Assembly (NCBI GenBank): GCA_045641625.1
Contig: JAZUHH010000069.1
Span: 1 to 53,898, forward strand
DNA length: 53,898 bases
Reading direction: 5' to 3'
From: UBA1723 sp045641625
GTDB lineage: Bacteria; Bacteroidota; Bacteroidia; Bacteroidales; Paludibacteraceae
The notes under the pieces were generated by a model. It ran no database searches. It had not been told where the DNA came from and saw nothing but the letters and a program-made list of their open reading frames with translations. Each line of letters opens with the position of its first letter. The stretch's first letter is position 1. A program made the position numbers and the translations under genes. Shown here piece after piece: positions 34,587-43,005 of the stretch.

Positions 34587-34888
34587 TCATCTTCCCAATC
34601 GAGCTGCTGATCCCTGTACCAATCAAGCATCTCGGTGTACTGCTCGTCGTGCCATTCAAGCTCAAGCTCAAGATCCTCGACCTGCAACTTCAGGTCTTCA
34701 TTCTGCTTACGAAGCAACCTGATCTCTTGCCTAAGGTTGCGACACTTTCTTTGCAGCCTGGTGATCTCTCTTACCCAGCAGTATACTTCTCCTCGAATCC
34801 AATGTGGATTCTTCTCAAGTAGCTGGGCTCGTGCTATCCAGTTGGGACGATAGTTCACAAGATACTTAGTGTCAGTTGGCTTACCCAT
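34574..34888 (-). CDS. Coiled-coil protein
   Basis: 104 aa from ATG 34888 (GGAGATCC upstream); the longer frame belongs to the overlapping 48-aa gene. After PTDTKYLVNYRPNW, residues 40-85 form a strong coiled coil (LQRKCRNLRQEIRLLRKQNE), with a Trp/Asp-rich acidic tail. Unknown function; likely oligomeric. Confidence 0.65.
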   Translation of the reverse strand: MGKPTDTKYLVNYRPNWIARAQLLEKNPHWIRGEVYCWVREITRLQRKCRNLRQEIRLLRKQNEDLKLQVEDLELELEWHDEQYTEMLDWYRDQQLDWEDECAE

Positions 34889-35027
34889 TGAGGATCTCCG
34901 ATCTGACGTTGCTCGGCATGAAGACTTGCTTGTCCTCAGGTTTCTTAGGGGTTTCTTCCTTGACGGATTCACGTCCAACGAACGGGCAGCATTGATGAAA
35001 GGGGCAGGTCTTGCATTTGTCTTCCAC
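34881..35027 (-). CDS. 48-aa Cys-rich protein
   Basis: GTG at 35027 follows AAAGGAGGCGTAGT. The product begins MEDKCKTCPFHQCCPF, four Cys in ten residues, a zinc- or iron-sulphur-type cluster, then a Lys/Glu/Pro tail. It overlaps the next ATG by 8 bp. Too short for most gene finders but with the right signals. Confidence 0.65.
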   Translation of the reverse strand: MEDKCKTCPFHQCCPFVGRESVKEETPKKPEDKQVFMPSNVRSEILNG

Positions 35028-35028
35028 A

Positions 35029-35331
35029 CTACGCCTCCTTTACTATCTCAATCTGCCCGAGGAATTCCTCAAGCTTGCAATGGGAGCAGTCGCCGCAAGT
35101 CACGGCGACCTCTTCCCCGGATTCCTTCATGGCCATCTCATTGATAAGCCTGAGGCCATACTCAACAGTACATGCGTACTTTTCTAACGCCTGCCAAGGA
35201 TGCTTAATCGGCTCGCCATTGCGGCCACGCTCCTTGTCAGTATGCTTATAAACTCGCCAACAAGTACCGGAGTCTATCGGCCTCAGCATGTAACGATGAC
35301 CATCTTTGGTTGTTACATGGATGTCAGCCAT
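35029..35331 (-). CDS. Unknown small protein with CGDCSHC motif
   Basis: 100 aa. Beta-rich N-terminus (DIHVTTKDGHRYMLRPI), a helix, and near the end CGDCSHCK, a possible metal site. Directly downstream of the recombination genes. No recognised family. Confidence 0.65.
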   Translation of the reverse strand: MADIHVTTKDGHRYMLRPIDSGTCWRVYKHTDKERGRNGEPIKHPWQALEKYACTVEYGLRLINEMAMKESGEEVAVTCGDCSHCKLEEFLGQIEIVKEA

Positions 35332-35334
35332 AGG

Positions 35335-35856
35335 CTACTCCTCGTCTTTCTCGATCCCGTCTTCCTGTCCCAAGGCGTTGCGATGGACACGGGCGTCGAG
35401 CGCCGTAGGATTTCCATCCTTGTCCTTGATAAGTTTGATAGCAGCATAGTCGCAGATGACATGCCAGTTCGTGTTGCCCTTCTTGTCTCCAGTAATTTCA
35501 CTAGCAAGCTCCATGCTTGCGACAGTGTTGAGGCAGATCTTCGGCATGTCTTCCTCGAACATCTTGCGGAGCTTCTTGGTCTTCGGCTCATGGTACTTAC
35601 CATCATCAGACAAGGAAGCGTACACTACATGCAGGATGTGGAAACCGGATCCATCTTCATCCCAGTCCTCTCCCCAAACGAAAGCAGCCTTGGTTCCTTC
35701 ACACGGGTTACCGATAAGCAGAGGGATCTCGCCTCCGGTAATCTTCTCGACAGTAGGATAGTTGAGGAACCACTTGATCTTCGCAACGGTATCCTCGTCG
35801 ATACCTTCGAGGACCTTGTCTGCACCACGGAGTTCGTTGTAGACTTTGCTAAACAT
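35335..35856 (-). CDS. Unknown protein following the exonuclease
   Basis: 173 aa from ATG 35856, preceded by GGAAGGAAGTGCCA; overlaps the exonuclease end by 8 bp. Mixed alpha/beta with a Trp/Asp-rich middle (WGEDWDEDGSGFHILHV). Its place next to a YqaJ/lambda-type exonuclease would suit a recombination partner such as a single-strand annealing protein, but I see no family signature, so this is only contextual. Confidence 0.65.
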   Translation of the reverse strand: MFSKVYNELRGADKVLEGIDEDTVAKIKWFLNYPTVEKITGGEIPLLIGNPCEGTKAAFVWGEDWDEDGSGFHILHVVYASLSDDGKYHEPKTKKLRKMFEEDMPKICLNTVASMELASEITGDKKGNTNWHVICDYAAIKLIKDKDGNPTALDARVHRNALGQEDGIEKDEE

Positions 35857-36625
35857 TGGCACTTCCTTCCCACATTGGGTCAACCTGGATTGTCTCCAGG
35901 TAGTTCTGATAGATTTGTTCCTCGCTAATGCTGGTCTTATTGTTAGGAACCAGCGATGCGATAAGGTTGAACTGCCTGCGAACCCAAGTAGATACAAGTC
36001 TTAGGTCCTGAATCTCCACTTCCAAGTCATCCCTAGTGTATACTTTATGATGCCATGCACAGCTACAGCTAGGGTTATAGAAGAAGATGGTAGCCGTCTC
36101 AATGGACGGGCATACTGACATGGCACCAGCTAGCTGATACCTTTCAGGGAGTTTGTTCTTGTCAGTGAGCAGAGCTTTAATGTGGTTCTTCGCCGAGTAC
36201 GACTTGATCTCCAGGATGTGCTCGGGCTTCTGCTCCAGCTCAGAGTAGTGAGAAGTCACCGCGCCTTTGGGTTGAGGCACATCCATCGCATCCGGTGAGA
36301 ACGATAGAAATCCATCATGGATCAAAAAGTCATCTGCCCACTGAAACTTAACAGGTTGTCCAACGAGGTCGTTGAACTCTTGCACAGCGTAAGGTTCCAG
36401 CACATGTCCCCTAGCTGCTGCACCAAAGGAGGCGGGATCAGCTCCCGCCTCATGCTTCTCTGCCCACAAGGCTAGGCAATACTCGTTGACCTTTGTTCCG
36501 GCCAGCTCCATCTTGGTAGCCTTGTTGAACTTAGGCAGGAGGTCTCGCATCTCCGTGGCAGTCACGAAGTTCTTGCGAGCCTCAAGCCATTTCTCATTAA
36601 CCTCGTGTTTCCACATGCGGCCCAT
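35849..36625 (-). CDS. YqaJ/lambda-type exonuclease (PD-(D/E)xK)
   Basis: 258 aa; ATG 36625 in TAATG overlap. Motifs in order: RGHVLEPYAVQEF (E77), FLSFSPDAMD (D112) and EHILEIKSY (E139-x-K141), then RYQLAGAM, the typical Q/Y helix of the family. It should resect double-stranded ends for recombination or replication-linked repair. It sits downstream of the SSB and one unknown gene, forming a DNA-metabolism operon. Confidence 0.85.
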   Translation of the reverse strand: MGRMWKHEVNEKWLEARKNFVTATEMRDLLPKFNKATKMELAGTKVNEYCLALWAEKHEAGADPASFGAAARGHVLEPYAVQEFNDLVGQPVKFQWADDFLIHDGFLSFSPDAMDVPQPKGAVTSHYSELEQKPEHILEIKSYSAKNHIKALLTDKNKLPERYQLAGAMSVCPSIETATIFFYNPSCSCAWHHKVYTRDDLEVEIQDLRLVSTWVRRQFNLIASLVPNNKTSISEEQIYQNYLETIQVDPMWEGSANV

Positions 36626-37215
36626 TAGCCTACCTCGCAGACGCACTCGCCCTCACACACATTGTGCCAAGGCTCACAGCTCTTGAGCATCCATGCGTTG
36701 CCTTCCTTGGAATCCTCGAACTCCTCGACAATGATGAGCAGGAAGGATGCCAGGTCCTCAACAGTGAGGAGCAGTGCGTCTTCCTTCCAGGTCTTGATAG
36801 CACAGCCTTCATCATCGCAGACAGTGATCTCATCCTTTTCGCAGAAGAGAGCCAGCTCCTTGAATCTACGGTTGATGATCTTCTGGACATACTCAAGGCG
36901 ACGGCGATTGTCGAGAGCCTTGTCGATCATCTCGTTGCGCTGCTCGTTGTCAGTCAGCAACTCCTCCAGCTCACCAGTGTGAGCCAGGACGAAGTCGTCA
37001 GAGTGGGAACTCTTGAAGCCATCGAGGCTAGGCTTAGGCGCCTGACGCGGCTGCTTGGCCAGGTAGGTAGAGGCATCCATCCACTCAAGCAGGCGGTCAT
37101 ACTGCTTGGTGATTGCGAAGTCATCGCTCCAGACAACAGCATTGTTGTCGTCATCAATCAGGTAACCGCCTTCAACTTTGAGGTCTGCCTTGTTGTAGGT
37201 ACGAATCTTAGACAT
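36625..37215 (-). CDS. Unknown acidic protein between SSB and exonuclease
   Basis: 196 aa after GAAAGGACAGCT. Beta-type N-terminus, a central charged helix (residues about 85-125) and a Cys-rich end (CEPWHNVCEGECVCEVG). Strongly acidic overall. Its place suggests a recombination accessory factor; no motif recognised. Confidence 0.65.
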   Translation of the reverse strand: MSKIRTYNKADLKVEGGYLIDDDNNAVVWSDDFAITKQYDRLLEWMDASTYLAKQPRQAPKPSLDGFKSSHSDDFVLAHTGELEELLTDNEQRNEMIDKALDNRRRLEYVQKIINRRFKELALFCEKDEITVCDDEGCAIKTWKEDALLLTVEDLASFLLIIVEEFEDSKEGNAWMLKSCEPWHNVCEGECVCEVG

Positions 37216-37268
37216 AGCTGTCCTTTCTCATAAGCATTTGAAACCAGGGTTGTGATTCAACTAGGATA

Positions 37269-38054
37269 TTAAAAGGGAATCTCCTGATCATACAATCCTC
37301 CGTCAGAATAGAAGTCATCCTGCTTCCAGTTCTGATTCATCATCGGAGGCTGCTGATACTGCTGTTGCGGGATGTCGAACTGAGACTGGTGCACAGCCTG
37401 GGAAGCCTGGTTGAAAGCACGTTGCAACTGAGGGTTGCCAAACTGCGGCTGCTGTTGAGGCGTAGGTTGCTGAGACATGGGCTGCTGATACTGCTGAGGA
37501 TGAGGCTGGAACTGCGCAGGCTGCTGTGCCCACTGCATACCTTGCTGCTGCATCTGCTGCTGCTGTGCCTGCATCTGTCGCTGATCGAACTCCTGCTTGT
37601 TGCCTCCTGTGTACGGGAAGCAACCACGGAACTCAGACTCAGCAGGACCATTGATGGTTACCTGCCACGGACGCGGATGGCCAGCAGCATAGACACCATC
37701 CTGAGTACGGATAGTGACATTCATCTGTGCCATATTGGACCAGCTGTTAGCCGGGATACCGGCTGCTGTCATAGCCTGCTTCACTGCCTGGGCAGCAGCA
37801 GACTTAGGACTGAAGATCCATGGTACCTCACCTCCCAACTCCTCGCAGTTAAGAACGAACAACATGTTGAGCTTGGCGTTGCCATCCGGCCACCACTCAC
37901 GCTCCTTGGTCACATGGTTCTTGGACTGGACCTGGCGAATCTCAACGATGTCACCAGTGATGGACTCGCGGTAGTCAGGGTTGTTGGGGTTGGAGAAGTT
38001 CCACTTAATGGATTGCTTCTTGTCGGCAGTGATTGCAAAGGGGTCATTAGTCAT
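37269..38054 (-). CDS. Single-stranded DNA-binding protein
   Basis: 261 aa. Residues 1-150 look like an OB-fold core (strands IKWNFSN, GDIVEIRQV, NMLFVLNCEE, QVTINGP). Residues 155-235 are a Gln/Pro/Met-rich disordered linker. The C-terminus ends YDQEIPF, mimicking the acidic ...DDDIPF protein-interaction tip of bacterial SSB. It protects single strands and would recruit partners. The promoter side has a 54-base gap after it. Confidence 0.75.
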   Translation of the reverse strand: MTNDPFAITADKKQSIKWNFSNPNNPDYRESITGDIVEIRQVQSKNHVTKEREWWPDGNAKLNMLFVLNCEELGGEVPWIFSPKSAAAQAVKQAMTAAGIPANSWSNMAQMNVTIRTQDGVYAAGHPRPWQVTINGPAESEFRGCFPYTGGNKQEFDQRQMQAQQQQMQQQGMQWAQQPAQFQPHPQQYQQPMSQQPTPQQQPQFGNPQLQRAFNQASQAVHQSQFDIPQQQYQQPPMMNQNWKQDDFYSDGGLYDQEIPF

Positions 38055-38515
38055 TAGTTGTCATCTCCTTCTTGACGACGCTTGGCTTCAAGGATTGCTG
38101 CATCAGGCCAGTAGAATGACGAGCAACCATACATGATAGGGTCTTCTGCATACTTAGGGATGTACGAGATTACTCTTTCTCGGCAACTGCACATCTCTTC
38201 GTAGTCTTCTTCAGACACGTGGCTCTCAAGCCACAGCAGATACATCTTGTCAACACGCTCGTCCCATACGTAATGGCCATAGGTATCAACTGACCCATGG
38301 ATTCTTACGAATGCGATCATGCCATTGACAGTATCGGCATTCCTGTAGCCGCTTGAACCCCAGGCATTGTACCAAGTCTGGTATTCATGCTGTCCATCCT
38401 TCGGCATAGGATAACCATTTGCTTCCAACACCAGATGCTCGCAAGCATTCTGAATGTCACCATTGTTAATCAGAGGAAAGTATTTGATCTTGTCCTCCAT
38501 GCTAAGCGCAGGCAT
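38054..38515 (-). CDS. Unknown protein upstream of SSB
   Basis: 153 aa, TAATG-coupled to the SSB gene. Contains Tyr/Trp/His-rich stretches (YQTWYNAWGSSGYRNADT) and an acidic helical C-terminal half with a CSC pair. No recognised domain. Confidence 0.65.
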   Translation of the reverse strand: MPALSMEDKIKYFPLINNGDIQNACEHLVLEANGYPMPKDGQHEYQTWYNAWGSSGYRNADTVNGMIAFVRIHGSVDTYGHYVWDERVDKMYLLWLESHVSEEDYEEMCSCRERVISYIPKYAEDPIMYGCSSFYWPDAAILEAKRRQEGDDN

Positions 38516-38690
38516 AAGCTACCTCCTGTTCTTTGTAGATAGGTACGGCAATGAAACTAGTCAGGTCCTCGTACTCTTCGTCATCCTTGACGCCGTTATG
38601 GCAGTAGCCATCCGGAGGAACCTCGATGCCATAGAGTGCGCACTCGCCATTGACATAGTAGACGCACTCGTAACATTGGACAACGTCCAT
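38502..38690 (-). CDS. Small Cys protein, VPPDG family
   Basis: 62 aa. VQCYECVYYVNGECALYG then EVPPDGYCHNG: four Cys/His positions of a zinc-binding mini-protein family, with a paralogue at 33667. Acidic then hydrophobic tail. Overlaps the next gene by 14 bp. Confidence 0.7.
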   Translation of the reverse strand: MDVVQCYECVYYVNGECALYGIEVPPDGYCHNGVKDDEEYEDLTSFIAVPIYKEQEVAYACA

Positions 38691-38887
38691 TATTCTTCCT
38701 TCCGTTCATGCCAGCCAAGACTGGCTCCGCAGTACGGACAGTAGAGGACATTGGTACAAGAGGGGATGCCTTCATGGTAGATGATACCTACGCCATCGTA
38801 GCCACGGACCACGATCATGGAGTCATTCTTCTTGCAGACATCACACTCGTGAGTCCTGATGTTGATGCGATGGTTACCTGTAGTCAT
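38690..38887 (-). CDS. Zinc-ribbon protein
   Basis: 65 aa from the second ATG (38887), better spaced from GGAGG than the first at 38893. Two pairs, CDVCKK and CPYCGAS, form a classic zinc ribbon around a beta hairpin. Overlaps the nucleotidyltransferase-like gene by 14 bp. Role unknown. Confidence 0.7.
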   Translation of the reverse strand: MTTGNHRINIRTHECDVCKKNDSMIVVRGYDGVGIIYHEGIPSCTNVLYCPYCGASLGWHERKEE

Positions 38888-39617
38888 ACTCATACTCCTC
38901 CTTCAAGAAGTTCACAAGGTTGGTACGAATCTCACGGAACTCCTTGGTGCATTCCTCATAGAAGTCAAGAGACTTCTCGGTCTGGAACAGGCTGCCAGTC
39001 TGGAGAACCTGGTCGATCATCTTAACGTAGCCGATGGTTGCCAGCTCCATATTGAAGCCACGGTCATGATACTTCTGCAAGCGATCAGTCTGACGCAGCC
39101 ACTTCTTAACAGTGTATGCTTCTGCGTCCTGGTCGCGCAAAGGATTCAACATGCCGATCCACTTGTCACCTGTCCACATATCTCGATAGTCCAGGTAGAT
39201 CTGCTTGCGAATGTCATAGCCGATCATGATCTGGGTACAGTCGAACACAGTCAGAACATCAGTCACAGAATCCTGGTGAGGCTTCAGGCTGATGTTCAGC
39301 TCAGGGCTTCCATCCCTGCTTAGCTTAATGGTGCAGACAGGGTAGCCTTGATTGGATTTCAAATTGATACCACGCTTGACGCAGCGGTTCCACTTCCACT
39401 CTTCACCCTTGGAGGAGAACTTGAAACCAAGAGAGTATCTTGCTTGAGCCACGGCATCAATGAATGCTTCCGGGCCATACGCAAAGACGTCAACGTCTGC
39501 GTTCCAAGAGGAGATGTCAGTATCAAGACACCACATAGCTGAGCCAGTGATGCAACCATTGATGTCGGTTTCTTGGATCTCCTTGATAAGCTTCTTGTAA
39601 TCATCATTGGTCAGCAT
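38874..39617 (-). CDS. Nucleotidyltransferase-like protein (pol-beta fold)
   Basis: 247 aa. ITGSAMWCLDTDISSWNADVD: the GS pair (25-26) followed by DVD with D41 and D43 is the nucleotidyltransferase metal site. A third Asp could be in KLSRDGSPELNIS. A helical C-terminal half follows. Could transfer nucleotides to RNA, protein or DNA; whether it modifies tRNA or host protein is unknown. Confidence 0.6.
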   Translation of the reverse strand: MLTNDDYKKLIKEIQETDINGCITGSAMWCLDTDISSWNADVDVFAYGPEAFIDAVAQARYSLGFKFSSKGEEWKWNRCVKRGINLKSNQGYPVCTIKLSRDGSPELNISLKPHQDSVTDVLTVFDCTQIMIGYDIRKQIYLDYRDMWTGDKWIGMLNPLRDQDAEAYTVKKWLRQTDRLQKYHDRGFNMELATIGYVKMIDQVLQTGSLFQTEKSLDFYEECTKEFREIRTNLVNFLKEEYEYDYR

Positions 39618-39618
39618 G

Positions 39619-39813
39619 TTAGTCTCCTAATGCGTCATAGCCACCGGCAAGATTCATCTGCTCGATAGCCTTTACGAACTCTTCCTCGGTGATGAGGTTC
39701 TCATCATACTGCTCGCGGATCAAAGCGAACTTCCTCTTGGTCAGATCGCTTTGATTGTTCTTTAAGTTAAGCATTGCCTGGCACCAATCCAGGATACTCA
39801 GATCGTCGTACAT
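39619..39813 (-). CDS. Small helical protein
   Basis: 64 aa after GCAGGAGTTGAAGACCT; overlaps the primase-like gene by 47 bp. Two or three amphipathic helices, acidic. EF-hand-style ITEEEFVKAI is probably only a helical repeat. No family. Confidence 0.65.
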   Translation of the reverse strand: MYDDLSILDWCQAMLNLKNNQSDLTKRKFALIREQYDENLITEEEFVKAIEQMNLAGGYDALGD

Positions 39814-40516
39814 AGGTCTTCAACTCCTGCCATACATAATCATCCATTGGTGCCATAGGCAAATGGTTGTGGATCTTGTTAGGTTTCAGGTATTGCACTT
39901 GGTTGTTCCTGTTACCAAGCAAGTCTACCTTAGGGAAGTGCAACGTGGGTATCAGCTTGTCGCTGTAGAACTCAAGGTGGAAACTGACTGGCTCGCCATC
40001 AAGATACTTGACACGGCTGCTTGTGTAGTTGATGAACCTTGACCAATAGTTAATAACCGCATGGTCTGGAGTACCGTCATGGTCACCATCTACATCAATC
40101 ACTACAGTGTGCAATCCCTTTAGATTTTTTCCTAGGATTTCACAATGTCGATATGCTCGTGCCTGCATCTCAGTGCATCTAGTCTGACTCCACTTAACCA
40201 AAGGCTTGCAGTCTTTGTTGCAAGGAATCCAATAATCTATTGGTTCCCTATAACCAGCAGGGAAGTCAGGGTAGTCAGACAGCTGGGCTGTTAGAAGCCT
40301 ATCTGCTGACGAGCCTGAGTCGATATAGAAAGGATCCTTGTTCTTGTTTGCACCTCGGTTGTAGTTGTCGAGGTCCTTGCCTCTGATCTGCTTGTGACAA
40401 CTGTTGGCAAACGCAAGGATCTCCTCGAATGGAACACCTCTCAGTCCCGCCTGGTAGAACCAGTAGTACCAGCTTTGGTCTGCGGGAGGAGGCGGGAACT
40501 GAGTGATGCTTAGCAT
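39767..40516 (-). CDS. Primase-polymerase-like (archaeo-eukaryotic primase) protein
   Basis: 249 aa. HTVVIDVDGD gives the metal motif DxD (D141, D143), VSFHLEFY gives SxH (178-180) and KVDLLGNRNNQV the third acidic residue (D198), the order and spacing of the archaeo-eukaryotic primase family. PCNKDCKPLVKWSQ before them fits the family's N-terminal K.P motif. It would prime phage DNA replication; no polymerase or helicase domain is attached. The overall similarity is moderate. Confidence 0.55.
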   Translation of the reverse strand: MLSITQFPPPPADQSWYYWFYQAGLRGVPFEEILAFANSCHKQIRGKDLDNYNRGANKNKDPFYIDSGSSADRLLTAQLSDYPDFPAGYREPIDYWIPCNKDCKPLVKWSQTRCTEMQARAYRHCEILGKNLKGLHTVVIDVDGDHDGTPDHAVINYWSRFINYTSSRVKYLDGEPVSFHLEFYSDKLIPTLHFPKVDLLGNRNNQVQYLKPNKIHNHLPMAPMDDYVWQELKTYVRRSEYPGLVPGNA

Positions 40517-40518
40517 AG

Positions 40519-41619
40519 CTACTCCTTGTACCTATAGTTAATATCCTTAATCCATGTCTGGTCACTCTCGAACTCACAGTTAGGATCAGTATTCATTACC
40601 CAGAGAGAATAACCAACAGGACGCTCGTCATCCTTAGCACGAATCCACTTAGGATCCCATGGAACACGGAAGCTATACAGCTTACCAATCCTCGTGGTCT
40701 CATGGTAACGCTGGATGGTGTTCATCCAAGAGGGACAGTCGTTGTCTCCGAATGCAACGATGTTGTCCCAACTTCTGTTCAAGATCTTCTCTCGTAGAAT
40801 CTTGTTGAACATATTACTCTCGTTGGATGGCGGGATGATGCGACGCAATTCTTCCGGAGTAGGAAGCTTGTCGCCATATGCCCAATACATGGAGGTTGCT
40901 CCAGTGATGATAATGTCTGCCTTCATCTGCTCACGCATCTGGTCAGCCAATGCAAGCATGGTGGCAGACACGGCACGAGGAATGGAAGCAGACACGTCAA
41001 TGATTAGCAGATTGTCTGCCTGTGTGTCATCAACAAAGTTACCAAGACAGTAACCAAGCTTCTTGTTGTAGCCATCCTGCCAGTGAACATCGTCAGCCTT
41101 GGTGGACACAGCGCCAATGATCTTGTCCAGGAACCTGGGAACAAGATTCATCTGGGCAAGCTTCTCCATGTCTACTACATTCTCAAAGTCAGCAAAGTAA
41201 TCAGTGATGTTGATGTCACTTGTTACAGATGTGTAACCACCTGCGAACATGCGCTGACTAGATGCACGGTCGGATGTCTCCTCCTCCATGCTCGTCGCAT
41301 TGTACGCGAAGTCCCCAGAGATCTCGTGAGGTTCTTCGCCTTCATTACCAGGAACAATGACTGACACATTCTTCTTGCGACCCTTGAGGTCGAGGATCTC
41401 AGCCCACTTGATACCTGGGAACTTCTTGAACAGATACGGATAGATGATAAGTTTGGTAAGGACATCTTTGTCTCCACCAAAGCGGATGAATGTCCTTCCT
41501 TGCTTAGCAAGCAGGTCGGCATCGGATCTGGTCTCAGCTACCCACATGACAGGTTCAATGGGTTCACCCTTTCTGGTGAACTTGATAGGAATCTCTTTTG
41601 CGAATTCAAACTTATACAT
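40519..41619 (-). CDS. vWA-domain protein, partner of the AAA+ ATPase
   Basis: 366 aa. Residues 203-330 form a von Willebrand A domain: LLIIDVSAS (MIDAS DxSxS, 208-212), ITGATS, and FGDNDCP. The first 200 residues are a helical/beta N-terminal region. It follows the MoxR-like ATPase by 11 bp, the classic MoxR-vWA chaperone pair, in which vWA positions metal-dependent client complexes. Which phage or host protein it acts on is unknown. Confidence 0.8.
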   Translation of the reverse strand: MYKFEFAKEIPIKFTRKGEPIEPVMWVAETRSDADLLAKQGRTFIRFGGDKDVLTKLIIYPYLFKKFPGIKWAEILDLKGRKKNVSVIVPGNEGEEPHEISGDFAYNATSMEEETSDRASSQRMFAGGYTSVTSDINITDYFADFENVVDMEKLAQMNLVPRFLDKIIGAVSTKADDVHWQDGYNKKLGYCLGNFVDDTQADNLLIIDVSASIPRAVSATMLALADQMREQMKADIIITGATSMYWAYGDKLPTPEELRRIIPPSNESNMFNKILREKILNRSWDNIVAFGDNDCPSWMNTIQRYHETTRIGKLYSFRVPWDPKWIRAKDDERPVGYSLWVMNTDPNCEFESDQTWIKDINYRYKE

Positions 41620-41630
41620 TGTTCACCTCC

Positions 41631-42611
41631 TTAGTATGGGATCTCGTCTTCAGATACGTTGACTTCGGCGAGAAGCTCTTGCAGTTCTTCCCAAAAGGAA
41701 TTCTGTGACAGGTTGTAGACAAAGTCTACGTCACTAAGTTCCTTGCCTTCTTCGACCATTTGGATCAGACCATGGTCACCGGTGTTGATTAGGAATTCCT
41801 CAAGCTCCTGCCTCTTGGTAAGCTTAGGCTTCAGGAATCTAGCTTCAACCAAGTCTCGTAGCTCGTCACGAATGGACTGTCCATACATGCAACAAATAGG
41901 TCTTGACAGTTTCTCATCGAACTCTAACTTGCTCTTGCAAGACAAGGCAGCTGCAATCATCTTGGTGCAGTCTCGCGGCGTGAACCTATTCCAACCTTGA
42001 GCACAACCAATGGGAAGATACCTTGTTACAATGCGATTGAACTTCTCCTCGGTTGTTATGTTAGTCATAAGCTCGGGGAACTTCAGCTTCATGTACTGGG
42101 AATACATACCTGCATCAAAGGCCAGTTCGATTTCCACGAACCTCTGCTTCAACTCATCAGGATAATTCTGTGCAGTCTTGCTCCCATTAGCAGCAGAGAT
42201 GATGGCAATGTTGGGAAGTCTTGTGCCACTGGCCATGATGCGAGACTGAATCATGGTAAGGCATGAGTTAAGCACAGCTTGTGGAGCTTTGAGAACCTCA
42301 TCAAGAAACAGGATGTCACCATCCTTGAGCTCTCTTACCCAGGAAGGATCATAGATGTAGGTCTCGTGCCTGCCATCCGGAGACGGCATGGTCATACCTG
42401 CCACCTCTGTCGGGTTAGCTTGGCTTAGGATCAGGACCTTGAGGTTGACACCCTTCTTGGCTGCAAGGTTCTCAACCAATGTGGTCTTGCCTAGTCCCGG
42501 CTGGCTTATCATCATGGGACACCAGGTGTCATTAGGGTTAATCATGGAGAAGTCGTACCACCAGTCTAGGTACTGCTCCATCTCTTTGAAGGTCATTCGG
42601 TTAAAGCCCAT
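41631..42611 (-). CDS. MoxR-type AAA+ ATPase
   Basis: 326 aa. Walker A SQPGLGKTT (36-44), Walker B ILFLDE (100-105), sensor 1 Asn in ISAANGS (142). DPSWVRELKDGDILFLDE is the diagnostic MoxR/RavA family segment. It would hydrolyse ATP to remodel or activate protein complexes with the vWA protein. The C-terminus SEDEIPY resembles the SSB tail. Rare in phages of this size. Confidence 0.85.
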   Translation of the reverse strand: MGFNRMTFKEMEQYLDWWYDFSMINPNDTWCPMMISQPGLGKTTLVENLAAKKGVNLKVLILSQANPTEVAGMTMPSPDGRHETYIYDPSWVRELKDGDILFLDEVLKAPQAVLNSCLTMIQSRIMASGTRLPNIAIISAANGSKTAQNYPDELKQRFVEIELAFDAGMYSQYMKLKFPELMTNITTEEKFNRIVTRYLPIGCAQGWNRFTPRDCTKMIAAALSCKSKLEFDEKLSRPICCMYGQSIRDELRDLVEARFLKPKLTKRQELEEFLINTGDHGLIQMVEEGKELSDVDFVYNLSQNSFWEELQELLAEVNVSEDEIPY

Positions 42612-42614
42612 GGG

Positions 42615-42776
42615 CTACTCCTCCTTGGTACCTCGGGAGCAATAATCATCATCGGACATCATTTCGTTCCAAAGGATGCACCAGTTAGGAAGGGAGTCAA
42701 TAGACTCCAGCTTCCTATGGCGGATGCACTCACGACAGTAGCAGATGTCCTCAGGATTGACAATCTTGTTACTCAT
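42615..42776 (-). CDS. 53-aa Cys-rich protein
   Basis: ATG 42776 after CAAGGAGGTAACCA. ICYCRECIRHRKLES plus further Cys at 33 and 46 suggests one zinc site. The stop is 4 bases before the MoxR ATG and supplies its ribosome binding site (AAGGAGGAGTAGCCC). Confidence 0.7.
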   Translation of the reverse strand: MSNKIVNPEDICYCRECIRHRKLESIDSLPNWCILWNEMMSDDDYCSRGTKEE

Positions 42777-43005
42777 TGGTTACCTCCTTGTGGTTGTTGA
42801 GGTAGGTTTCACACAGGTTGTACAGAGCCTTAGCCTCGTTCTGCATGGCGGTCACCCTGTAGTAGATGTCCTTGAGTTCATCTTCCTCGGTCTGCCAATC
42901 GACATTGAACCAGGCAAGGTCAGTCTCCTTGTCCTTATAGCTGCGCCAAGATGTCTTGGCCATGGCTTGGATGCCAGCGATCATGTTGTTGAACGTCTTA
43001 CTCAT
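42769..43005 (-). CDS. Small helical protein
   Basis: 78 aa from ATG 43005 (GAGAAGGAGAAGGCCA upstream), overlapping its neighbours by 8 bp on each side. All-helical, one Trp pair and charged; no motif recognised. Confidence 0.65.
   Translation of the reverse strand: MSKTFNNMIAGIQAMAKTSWRSYKDKETDLAWFNVDWQTEEDELKDIYYRVTAMQNEAKALYNLCETYLNNHKEVTNE

Noticed and set aside
39660..39720. EF-hand in the 64-aa protein (ITEEEFVKAI)
   Set aside because: Only the exiting helix resembles an EF-hand; the calcium loop residues are absent.
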